From NCBI GenBank assembly GCA_023853785.1, contig JAJIRX010000866.1, forward strand, positions 1 to 64,000: DNA of 64,000 bases, in the 5' to 3' direction. Position numbers and translations under genes: made by a program. The stretch is from Psilocybe azurescens (lineage: Eukaryota > Basidiomycota > Agaricomycetes > Agaricales > Agrocybaceae). The notes beneath the pieces are model-generated. The model searched no databases, was not told the origin of the DNA, and saw nothing but the letters and a program-made list of their open reading frames with translations. Position 1 is the first letter of the stretch. Every line of letters starts with the position of its first letter. Below are positions 55,101 to 64,000 of this stretch, piece by piece.

Positions 55101-55154
55101 CTCCCATCTTCTCCCCTTCGCAGCTCTTTCGCTCAAGCAGGTCTTGACGTATTC
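52101..55154. other. gene-poor region with promoters at both ends
   Basis: The left part is the promoter of the secreted glycoprotein (ctttccttctc on its coding strand). The right part (55080-55150) is pyrimidine-rich and precedes the DUF6533 gene. Frames such as 53068-53343 (plus) and 53876-54222 (minus) have no recognised family and no matching exons nearby. Confidence 0.4.
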
Positions 55155-56739
55155 ATGTCTTCTCAGGTCGACGTAGACAATAGGGAGTGGCAGCTGTTAG
55201 TACATCGTCATATTCAATTTATGCTGAATTTGGGCTAATACGGAGTCGAAAATTAGATTTATTTACAACTGTGTCTCGTGTACATCCTATGGTGCTGTCT
55301 AGCACTCTTACCTTCGTATATCCAACTCACTTTAATCGCTCATTTCCGGCAGTAATTCTGTATTATGACTACATACTAACTTTCAGAGATGAGTACAATC
55401 TATACTGGACCTCAAAGACGAGGTTCTCGTTCGCCACCGCGTTGTTCTACCTCAATCGCTATGCTACAATACTGGGACATATTCCTATGCTCGCTCTAGG
55501 ATTTGGGTCCTGGTTTCACACGGACAGACTGCAGGTTAGAGATATTTTTCCCCTCCAGTATGCCTTCAAATCATGTATTACTCTAAAACACGAGCTTCTA
55601 GACGTGAGCAATGCTGATTATATACTTCATCATTATGGTACTCGATTCACTCGGAGATATCCAGGTGTCTGTGGGTCTATCGCTACAATGTGTGTCTCAT
55701 TGTAGGAACTCAGATTCTGATAGGAGGTACGGCCAACTTCCTGCGTATTCGAAAGCGCCTACTAATACGCAACGATGGTTCATCAGGAATCTCCATAATT
55801 CGAACATATGCCCTGTATGGTCACAAGCATCTTATCGCTCTACTTTTGTGCACTCTTGGCATTGCAGTGATAGTATATGGAATAGTAAGAGCTCCTTTGT
55901 ATTCAAGACGAGACAATGAGTCTTATACGTGAAAGATCTCCGACCTTCGCCTACGTGCCCGTCATTATGTGGTATCCGATTTACCGTCGAGTGGATGTCT
56001 CCTTCCTGTATCAACGACCCCGTAAGTGGAATCACTCCAATACTAAGAGTTACCCCTCTAATTTACGCAAAGTTCCCAAGGTTGTATTACATAGAATGAG
56101 CTAAGGTCTATGAAGCGACTTATGCTGTGATGCACAGGTTTAGCACAAGCCTACATTGGGCTCCTCGTCTTCGAGACCGTGGTTTTTGGCCTGACTCTTT
56201 ACAGATCTTTGACAAGTGGATGTCAGGACTTTACAATCATGCACATCTTGATACGAGACGGTGAGCTTGTGGATACATCCGAATAAATGAAGCTTTCATA
56301 ACACGATTAATAGGCACAGTATACTTTGGGTTTGTAATATCTTCTCAGTTGCACTTAATCAATATACTGATCAGATATGCTTTATCTCTGCTACACCTTA
56401 TAGCGTTATGGTTCTTGTGTCTGTGTCTGTAATCATCTCTCTATACGTAAGCAACATCCTTTCTTGCCGATTAAATGCACGTTGATACCCTTTGAAGATG
56501 TTTCCTGAGTATCTGCGCGGGTTGACGGGGACGCTCACGAATACGTGGGTACAAAGTGCAGATCCTCTTCAGTGATAAAACTCACGGGTGGTCACAGTCT
56601 ATCGTCCACACTAGCATCAAGACTGCTACTCAATCTACGAAAGACCAGAGGAACTGCAGAAACGACCAATATCTCAGCCTTGGTCTTCGCGAACGACGAG
56701 TGTGAAGCCAGCACAAGTCCAAGTCTATCAGAAGTTTGA
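55155..56739 (+). CDS. DUF6533-family seven-helix membrane protein
   Basis: An integral membrane protein of a large basidiomycete family of unknown function. The start MSSQVDVDNREWQLLVHRHI (55155) leads, after an intron, to ILYYDYILTFRDEYNLYW and TALFYLNRYATILGHIPMLA, the DUF6533 signature of a YDY..TF.DE motif followed by LNRY. Later exons give LWVYRYNVCLIVGTQILIG, then SIIRTYALYGHKHLIALLL (the conserved RTYALYG helix), TLGIAVIVYGIV and a C-terminal piece ASRLLLNLRK near 56620-56645. The stop is at 56739. Some exon joins between 55900 and 56540 are uncertain. The pyrimidine-rich sequence just upstream of 55155 supports the start. Confidence 0.7.
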
Positions 56740-57372
56740 CTATCAGATTGTCACACTATGCATAATATTACTGTCAGTGTCAGTGATGTAGTCTTCATAG
56801 AACCAACTTCCCAGACAAATCCCGTAATTACGTGAGACGTCGTAAGTAAGGAGTGGTTGATCCCTGATGTTCTTAAGAAAATTTCTGCCTGATCGTTTTG
56901 AAGTCCGAACAAATTGGTTCCAAATATACCTAGAGAAGTATTTGGGTAGCATGAGCAATTGGTGTGCGAGTTTGCTAGAAGCAAGTAGCTAAGATGCGAT
57001 GAAGACGGCCTGCTGACTTCAGTCTGGATAAGCCTGTACTTGACGATCTCAGAAATTCTCTACGAGCCTACCCTCTTCTAATAAAAGCATTAACATTCAG
57101 AAGCGACAGCTCAAGACTCCTGGAGGCATCCGTTTCGCAGTTTGTCCATCTATAGCAATAATGTATTGTCAAATGATGAAAGCGGGGCCTAATGCCTCTC
57201 AAGCTTCAGGTTAGACAAAGCTCGATTGAGGGAGTAGGTTCATATGGAAAGATCGATCTTTGTAGCGTGCATATAGAGCGCCCATGCGACTTCGTAGTAT
57301 TTCGACTTGAAGGCAACGCTTCCCTGCACAGTAATCCAGAATAAATAACCAGTGACAATGTCTTTGCGGTTA
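56740..57372. other. intergenic region, nothing recognised
   Basis: No supported coding sequence. Short minus-strand frames at 56743-56984 have no family resemblance. Confidence 0.4.
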
Positions 57373-57790
57373 TGGAAGTACCCGCGAGCGGGTACGACTT
57401 CTCGTGAGAAGGAGACGCCATCACGTGTATCCTGATCCCCATCGTTTTCCCTTACACCACGTTTTAAGTCGCACAACGACGACTGCACAACCCTTTCCCA
57501 TAAGCTCGCTCTTTACCCAATCTCTATCCTAGGATCACTTAAAATCCCTCCCACCCATCACCGAAACTATTCTATTCTCAACACATAATATATATAACTC
57601 AAACACATTTAAGGTAGAGTAGAACCTTTAGAAGTGCGCAAAGGAGGGTCACCTTCAGCACTTCTATCGGTTTTTCTACGCCCTGGAGATGAGGCGGCAC
57701 CTCCGCCATCGACTTCTCCATACCCCCAATGTCTACCATACATTCTTTATATTATCTACTACTTGGCGCGACGCACCTCCCTCGAGATGG
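57373..57790 (+). repeat. dispersed repeat R2, copy 1, headed by a perfect hairpin
   Basis: It is similar in the same orientation to 63281-63683. It begins with gtacccgc-ga-gcgggtac, an 8-bp perfect stem, followed by tctcgtgagaaggagacgcc. It also contains tctacgccctggagatga and ends near ggcgcgacgcacc...ctcgagat. No open frame is shared by the copies. It may be a SINE, a solo LTR or a non-coding RNA-derived repeat. No clean target duplication was found. Confidence 0.75.
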
Positions 57791-59724
57791 CAAATCAAAA
57801 AATGACCTCACTTTTTCCTTTGCGAGATCGGTTCTATCGAAAACGTTCGACTTCTTCAGCTGAATACAGAGGATAATAAGGAGACCGACTTCCATTCAAC
57901 AGAGACGGATTGAGGCGATCATGATGGAGAACTTGAAATTGATTTATTGTGCCTATGAGGCCTCGTATTAGTGATCAAGCTTTGCATCTGTTAACAAGGT
58001 TTGAACGGGGACTTTTAACAAGGCTCTAATCCGTCAAAGAATAATACAAGGAGAGGAATTAGTCCTGCCACCCAATTATATTAAATACTTGCATATACTC
58101 GTTTGACGACGATGACGTCCTGGAGCCCATCTTTTCTGCATTTGCATGAGTAGGCTCATCATGGTTCCTGGATTTCCGCTGACTGCTGAACGGTTGGGCC
58201 ACGAGGTGGATTTTTCCCAAAAGAATTTCATCACTTTCGGTGGTCAAGCAAGACTACCAAAGATGACCTACCAGACGAACCATAACAGTGAGCCTTCTAC
58301 GATCTACTCCTTGGTACATCGGCATTTCCCATACTATGATCGACATTTCTTCTTCCGTAGCGACGGGCGCTTAGAGAAATTTTAACCAGGTATGGGTTAC
58401 TAGAATCCTGTAAAACACAGAAGGCAGATATCGGTGAGTAATTAGTACTTGCTAGTCATGATTCACATTAGCGATATCTAGTGAACCTATTTAAGGAACA
58501 CTCTAGGCCACCGGTATGATGATGGTGGAAAGATAGCATGGAAGTCCTTGCGTATATCTATGCAATCAGAGCTGACTATAAGCTCTTTTATCCGATAATG
58601 GAAGTGACCCGCGGCGCGAAAGTATTCCAAAATCATCGTGTACGCCAGAAGCGTTGATCAGGACTAGAGCCTGAATGATGTCCACAAATCTCGACATGCT
58701 CGTATAAGGAGGATGTATAAAATATGAAGAAATTCACGGCCAAAATCTTGGGTATACTTCAACGTCACCTAAGTATGGAGCACGCCTCACCACTGAAGCA
58801 CTCCTTAACTTTCTTGATATTTTCTTACCAACCGTTCTTGAGAAGAAAATACTTCCCACGAACACAACAGCCCTATTTACGTGTTTCATGCTGCGCTCTA
58901 TTGTCTCCAGTAGCCCAAAGAATCTATGATACCATTCGCTGAGTTCAGTTTGGTTTTAGTCTGGTTTTGATTGAGGCATCTTCATATCCGCATGACCACA
59001 CCGCCGACATATTAATAATCAAGTGGGTACTTTGAGCCGCTAGACGAGGCAAAGACGAGGCCAGACCCGCTTCTCAAATTTCTTACTAAGTCGTCGAGGA
59101 TCCAAATGTAAATTCCTAGAAAGTATATAGCTGTACTTTGATACAACGGGGGTCAGTTTTTCAGTAACGAAAGTTGAAAACTCCAGCGCCGAGGTCAATG
59201 GATCCGATCGGTGAGAATGAACGGCGGATTAGATGTACTTATATTAAGTACTGGTCGGAGAAGCATTTATAGATTAGATAAATTTGGAGCTTAGCTTCCA
59301 GCAGAGACCACCAAAATACTAGTTTGATAATGGGGTGAATGAAGTTAATCGTTAGGTCGCCTTCAAATGATCACTGCACGCATGGTAGGCGTCAGTGCGG
59401 TCATTTATCTTCTGGCTTAATGATGAATATAACCATCTCTTCCAAAACATGCAGATTCGGCCACTAGGCTAAGATAACATTAAAATATCCCGAAATTCAG
59501 CATCGAAAAGTATCTATTATAGAGCACGGACTTCTGGTTCCGGTCACATCGGTCATACTGCTATACTCTGGTGCGTAGCTTGCGCGTTGAGAATCAGTTC
59601 CGCAATGCATAAGTCGATTATACCGAGCTAGAAACACGTCAATGTCTAGCTTTACTGAGTATAAATGTAGGCTCGATTTTGGTCTTCATGGCCAGTCCCA
59701 CTCAAGTGTCAACTACATACAAAC
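57791..59724. other. intergenic region with promoter of the small secreted Ig-like protein
   Basis: A 79-codon plus frame at 58146-58385 is not recognised. The remainder shows no coding structure. The last 60 bases precede the start codon at 59725. Confidence 0.4.
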
Positions 59725-60364
59725 ATGAAATTCATCTGCTCCGCAATTGTCGCCGCTGTGTTGCTCGTTCAAACTGTGCTAGGATCTTCAATCACTGTCA
59801 CTACACCGTGAGCATTGCCTCGATTATTCTCTCATCTGCCTCATCTGCAAATTTATTCATGCTGATTATCTCATCTCGACAGTGCAAATGTTATACATGG
59901 TCAAGTCAGTCTCTTCACATGGAGTGGCGGATCGGGTAATTATCGATAGCTTTCCAATTGCGTACTGTCTGTTCACTGATGCACCTTCCCCTTCCAGGCC
60001 CTTACAAAGTCGTGAGTTTCTCGAACACGTCCCATGCCTTTTTCTACATGTGATTAATGTCGGAATGCCTCGTCTGTTTCAATGCCTCAGTCGTAAGTCT
60101 CTTTTCAACGAACGATCCATCCAGTTAACCTAATAAACCTTAAATTTAGCCTGGTAGCTGGAACATCGGCGCCTCAGACTCTTCAAACCACAAATGGAAA
60201 CGCTTATGGCTACCTTGCTAATGCCGCATCTGGTAGATTTACATAATTCTTACTGGTACTGGTACCTAACATTCTGTCCCTATGTAACAGGTACTGTTAT
60301 CCAAATTCAAGTTTCAGATAACGCTGGAGATGTTGGAAAATCAGCTTTCGTAGAAGTTCAGTAA
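59725..60364 (+). CDS. small secreted Ig-fold-like protein (Kre9/Knh1-like N-terminal domain type)
   Basis: A signal peptide (MKFICSAIVAAVLLVQTVLG) is followed by SSITVTTPANVIHGQVSLFT and WSGGSGPYKV. This matches the VTTP...LTWSGG.PPY start of small fungal secreted proteins that form a beta-sandwich. Exons are 59725-59807, 59883-59935, 59998-60011, a possible 2-nt micro-exon at 60091-60092, 60150-60233 and 60291-60364. The tail reads LVAGTSAPQTLQTTNGNAYG and IQIQVSDNAGDVGKSAFVEV. The micro-exon (TC between a perfect CAG and GTAAGT) is the only way I found to keep frame between YKV and LVAG. It yields a Ser, which fits the family's beta-strand pattern. The mature protein is about 95 residues, without a GPI tail. 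Confidence 0.65.
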
Positions 60365-60692
60365 AGCATGGGTGTCCTGGATCAATATATGAAATAGTTG
60401 GAAAATACAATACTATAGGCTCCGTTGTTCAACTTTGTTCGTACAAGCTATAATTATCCTAAAATAAATTGACGAAATCCCACCTTTCGCTTTTTTGATG
60501 GCCTCCCAGAAAGGAGCTCCAGCAGGACGCATTTTAAGACGCTGACCGTCTGAGCACTACAGTACCGATGAGCAGTCTACTGCCAATACTGTCGGCCCAC
60601 ACATCCTCGAACCGATCCATGAATAGACCGCTAGAAATTGTAGTAATAAGATCGATACCACTTGCATAGCATGATCAGGCTTCCTTCAAGTT
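60365..60692. other. convergent 3' intergenic region
   Basis: The gap between two convergent gene ends. It probably holds only the two 3' UTRs. Confidence 0.5.
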
Positions 60693-62597
60693 TCATCGTG
60701 CTGACAGACTTACAGTCCGCCTCACGACTCTCACAACCGTCATCACACCCCGTCCACCGACTCTCCCACCCTCAGCCACACGGCTCACACACCAATGTGC
60801 ACCATATACGAGGAACTGCATCGATATGATCGCACCCACCAAGAACGAAATCCCTATCACACTATGTGGCCATGCGTTGAACGCTACGACGGCGGAGATG
60901 AACATGCAGAATGCGGGGACACGGGCAGACAGCGAGAAGAAGTATGAGCCATAGAGGTCCTTCGCACGTATATGTGCGGCGAGGGATGGGTGTAGGTGAT
61001 AAGATGGCCGTGGAAGCAATGAAAAAACTTACGATAAACGTTCGTAGATCCGCGCAGTTATACCGGAGTAGAAACCGTGCATCGCAGGCAATTCCTAGTC
61101 CAGATGCAGCGCTGCTCGTGGAAATAGCAACCTTTGCATAGGAGTAGACATTGAAGATAGAATACGGGGAGATCGAGAAGACCGCAGTGTCGACTCTGCA
61201 GATTATATGCACATCAGTCAGTAGAGGCTGCCACAGAGAGAGCATAGAAAAACATGCGCAGCCAGAGCTATGAGCTACGAAGAAATATCAGTCGACGACA
61301 CAAACATTAAATCCATGCCAAGCACATACCAATTCCCCTATAAACGTCCACTCATGCTGCAACCGAACAAAAACGGAGGCAAACTGATCCTCATTCACAG
61401 CCATACTCAAATCTCCATACATGGTCAGTGATGCGAGTGTCCTCTGCACCACGTTTCGATCCGGGGTCACAGTGATCTTTTCTGTGTATAATGGAAGCGG
61501 TATGTCTGAAAAGGCTACGAATTCTCCCTCCACTGATTCGAACCTGATAACCTCTCCATTCGAGATTAAAGATGGCCGATAAGCCTCCATTTTTGAATAT
61601 TCATCTTCATTCCATTCACAACCACAGTTTTCGTTGTTTTGATACGACGGTATATCAGGAGGATAATCTTTGTTGGTATCATCAAAGTCTTCGTTGTCAG
61701 AGTTAATAATGTAGGCTCTGATTCTGCGTCTGATTGTTTGTTGAGCTGATGTAGACGGCTGAGGTAGTTCGTCCACACAAGCCTCCGTAGCAACGGAGCA
61801 CGAGTCGTCTGTGTCGGCTACAAACAAAAAATAGTTAGTAGGGCCGTCACAGAGTACCACAAGCGACTCACATGCTGAACCTTTCCATGAGATGCACATG
61901 GATTACTCAGAATCACTATCTGCTGAACGATTACTCTGACACATGATGGCGGAGGGAGGCTTGATCCTCATTCGCGAAGACGCTTTCCTCTGTGGCCTGC
62001 CTCGACTCGATCCCCCGGGCTGAAGTGTAGCTGTACGACATTTCAGTACAAAATACAACTCTACCATCGCTATAGCCATAAGTAAATGTGGGATATGATG
62101 ATATCATGGACATAGACATACGAGGTCCCAATTCCTGCTTCCTCAAGAGTTCGCCCAGAGAATGGGATGCCGAAGTTACCAGAAATTTCTTCTTCTTCTT
62201 CTTGCTCTGCGATCGATGCCATAAGTTGACATCAATTTTCGATGAATGGCCGACACCGTGACTAGAAAAAATGGTCAAAGATGGAGATCATGGTAGGAGT
62301 TTGGACATACAATTTGAATACATCCTTCTGATTGATATTCTGACCGTCCACACCCAGCCCCAGCGTGGTTTCGTGAACGATGTGTTTGTAGATTTCGACA
62401 CCCATAATGGGTCTCCATCCTTTTTCGGGGCGCATCAAGTGCAATCCCTCGAGTAAAACAACTTGTAACCGCCATGTCGGGTCGAATCCAGATATCTTTA
62501 ATTCAATAAGTAAGCCTGCGCCTATTAAGTGCCATGTCCCTGCGATGGAAAGTAAGGGAGTTTGAACCCTGAACATTACTCTCTCCTCCTGTTCCAT
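60693..62597 (-). CDS. fungal protein with C2-like N-terminus and C-terminal membrane helices, unknown function
   Basis: Exon 1 starts at 62597 (MEQEERVMFRVQTPLLSIAG) and carries FDPTWRLQVVLLEGLHLMRP, VHETTLGLGVDGQNINQK and FKL. After an intron (62314-62263) it continues SSKIDVNLWHR, KKKKKKFLVTSASHSLGELL. This resembles a C2-type beta sandwich, as in a basidiomycete family I recall. Acidic, low-complexity linkers follow (INSDNEDFDDTNKD). The C-terminal half reads RTLASLTMYGDLSMAV, VFVRLQHEWTFIG and DTAVFSISPYSIF. Membrane spans follow (SSAASGLGIACDARFLLRY; YFFSLSARVPAFCMFISAVV; IGISFLVGAIISMQFLVYGA), and it ends RTVSLSAR at 60693. It is likely membrane-tethered with a lipid- or protein-binding head. 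One or two middle exon joins are uncertain. Confidence 0.6.
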
Positions 62598-62782
62598 AGC
62601 GAAGCGTTCTAAGGCATTATATGATCCCCTGATGTGAGAGGTGTGACCAACTGTAATGCGTTATGGGGTTACATACACAGGCCTGGTTATCATGGTTGTG
62701 GGAATATAAAAGGAAAAGAGAAAAATTCCTGAAAAGGAAAGAGGAAAGAGAGGGAAAAAGAAAAGATTTAGGACTAACAATT
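62598..62782. other. promoter region of the C2-like gene
   Basis: Purine-rich on the plus strand (aaaaggaaaagagaaaaa), hence pyrimidine-rich on the coding strand, as expected for a basidiomycete promoter. Confidence 0.45.
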
Positions 62783-63254
62783 AGGGCTGGACACAGGTGC
62801 ACCTGCAGGTAATTCGCTTCATGGTATTTATCATATAACCCTGACTTTTCTGTAAATTATGCAAATTTTTCATGCAAATCTGTTAAGAATTGACTGAGTC
62901 ATGCCCTTGTGAAGTTTCAAGTCAGTTGGCACAATGGTTATTTTGCGCCACACAGCCGCATTTTTATTGATTGTCCTCAAACTTCATCAGACCATAACTC
63001 AGTCAATTCATAACAAATTTGCATGAAAAAATTTGGGGTTACATGATAAATATCATTACCCAAATTACCTGCGGGTGCACCTTTGCGCTGCACAGCCGCA
63101 TTTTTATTAGTTGTCCTCAAACTTCATAAGACTATAATTCAGTCAATTCATAACAAATTTGCATGAAAAAATTTGCATAATTTACAGAAAAGTTGGGGCT
63201 ACATGATAAATACCATTACTCAAATTACCTGCCTGTGCACCTGTGTCCAGCCCT
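62783..63254. mobile_element. MITE with long TIRs (hAT-like ends AGGGCTGG)
   Basis: The ends agggctggacacaggtgcac (62783) and the reverse complement at 63254 match, and the similarity runs inward for over 100 bp, for example atggtatttatcat and cttttctgtaaattatgcaa. In addition, an inner segment (about 62965-63040, cacagccgcatttttatt...) is repeated directly at 63093-63175. No transposase is present. A short ctaaca flanks both sides but at unequal distances, so the target duplication is not clean. Confidence 0.8.
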
Positions 63255-63280
63255 TCTAACAGTTCAGGTAATCAATTCCT

Positions 63281-63683
63281 TGAAAGTACCCGCCTGCGGG
63301 TACGTCTCGTGAGAAGGAGACGCCGCCACGTGCCTACCTCCCGGACACTCTACTTACTTACTCTAACCCGTACCACGACCGACTGCGTAGGCGGTCAACG
63401 TATATTACCTTACCCATTCATCACCTACCGAATATATCTAAAATCCCACCCACCCATCACCTTTGGAACTGGATAATCCTTTCATTAATCACAAATCTAT
63501 ACGTATAATAGGTAGAGTAGAGTACCATGACGATGCGAAGTGGGGGTCACCCTTCAGCATTGCCATCGGTCCTCTACGCCCTGGAGATGACGGCCGCAAC
63601 GCCGCCGACCTCTCCACCCCCACTCACTACCTTACTTTTTCTATCCCCATTTACAAGGCGCGACGCACCGTCCTCGAGATATT
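63281..63683 (+). repeat. dispersed repeat R2, copy 2
   Basis: Direct repeat of 57373-57790. The hairpin is gtacccgc-ct-gcgggtac with the same stem but a different loop. Shared downstream words are tctcgtgagaaggagacgcc, taggtagagtaga (cf. aaggtagagtaga), tctacgccctggagatga and ggcgcgacgcacc. It lies 26 bp beyond the MITE. Confidence 0.75.
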
Positions 63684-64000
63684 AATTCTGCAATAAAAGC
63701 TGTAAATGTTCTGGTTTTTTCCATTATTACTGATGTACAACTATTATTTTCCTTTTAATTTCTGACGTTTATAGCTAGGATGCCAACTATCTTTCCATCA
63801 CAATCTTTGCTTTTACAGAAAAACATGGATTTTGACAAGCCTTTCTAGAATCTCTTCCAGAACATCCTTCTTGAAAGCATTTCCAATATTTTTTCTCCTT
63901 TTTGATCAGAAAGGCCACCATGATGTCCTTTCCTTGCCTGTAATGGCACCATTGCAGAAGAGCAAGAAAGTATTGTACTTGGTCCAGATTCAGGTAATCC
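63684..64000. other. AT-rich window end, nothing recognised
   Basis: A minus-strand frame through 63830-63960 is short and unrecognised. It may be the edge of a gene beyond the window. Confidence 0.35.

Noticed and set aside
62775..63262. A 6-bp ctaaca flanking duplication for the MITE.
   Set aside because: It sits three bases outside the left TIR and one base outside the right TIR, so it is not a clean target-site duplication.
57373..63683. The two R2 copies as LTRs of one retrotransposon with genes between.
   Set aside because: They are direct repeats of about 410 bp, but no reverse transcriptase, integrase, primer-binding site or matching target duplication lies between or around them.

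Overview
The window looks like nuclear DNA of a mushroom-forming basidiomycete (Agaricomycetes). Genes are broken by many short GT-AG introns of about 50 to 100 nt. Several promoters are pyrimidine-rich. The recognisable families are typical of that class: a KDZ DNA transposon, a macrophage-activating-glycoprotein-like secreted protein, DUF6533 membrane proteins, small cysteine-rich secreted proteins and an ArAE/DUF2421-type transporter. I cannot name the species. No rRNA, tRNA, CRISPR array or complete retroelement was recognised.

Layout. 1-8876: a nearly complete KDZ transposon with 57-bp terminal inverted repeats. It holds three minus-strand genes (transposase plus two accessory proteins), each apparently frameshifted, a 4 x 73-bp tandem array and a 161-bp-period duplication. 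About 9090-9945: a G-rich minisatellite. 10231-11644: an inverted segmental copy of 37707-39113, carrying a terpene-synthase-like relic and a 3'-truncated archaemetzincin. 11826-16085: decayed genes, an old inverted-repeat element, a dispersed repeat, and a 526-bp non-autonomous transposon (15551-16076) with a perfect 8-bp target duplication. 17419-25621: conserved genes, namely a large ArAE-like membrane transporter (plus), and a cis-prenyltransferase and an MpaB-like oxygenase (minus). 27280-28247: a decayed seven-helix membrane-protein gene.

28480-49420 is a mosaic of local duplications. It carries two full forkhead genes and one forkhead fragment, all minus; two MYND zinc-finger genes, plus; one intact and one decayed 10-cysteine secreted protein; the frameshifted archaemetzincin; a terpene-synthase-like relic; and an auxilin-like UBA pseudogene. 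Copies of a non-coding repeat lie between them.

49421-64000 holds a GPI-anchored secreted glycoprotein, a DUF6533 membrane protein, a small secreted Ig-fold-like protein and a protein with a C2-like N-terminus and a membrane C-terminus. Between and after these lie two copies of a hairpin-headed dispersed repeat and a MITE.

How the genes relate: the intact genes serve lipid and isoprenoid metabolism (cis-prenyltransferase, MpaB-like), membrane transport, the cell surface or secretome, and transcription (forkhead, MYND). The forkhead, MYND and small secreted protein genes duplicated together locally, so they may form a lineage-specific module. Single-base frameshifts recur in otherwise well-preserved frames, several at homopolymers. 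They could be real decay or uncorrected assembly errors, and this affects how several genes should be read.
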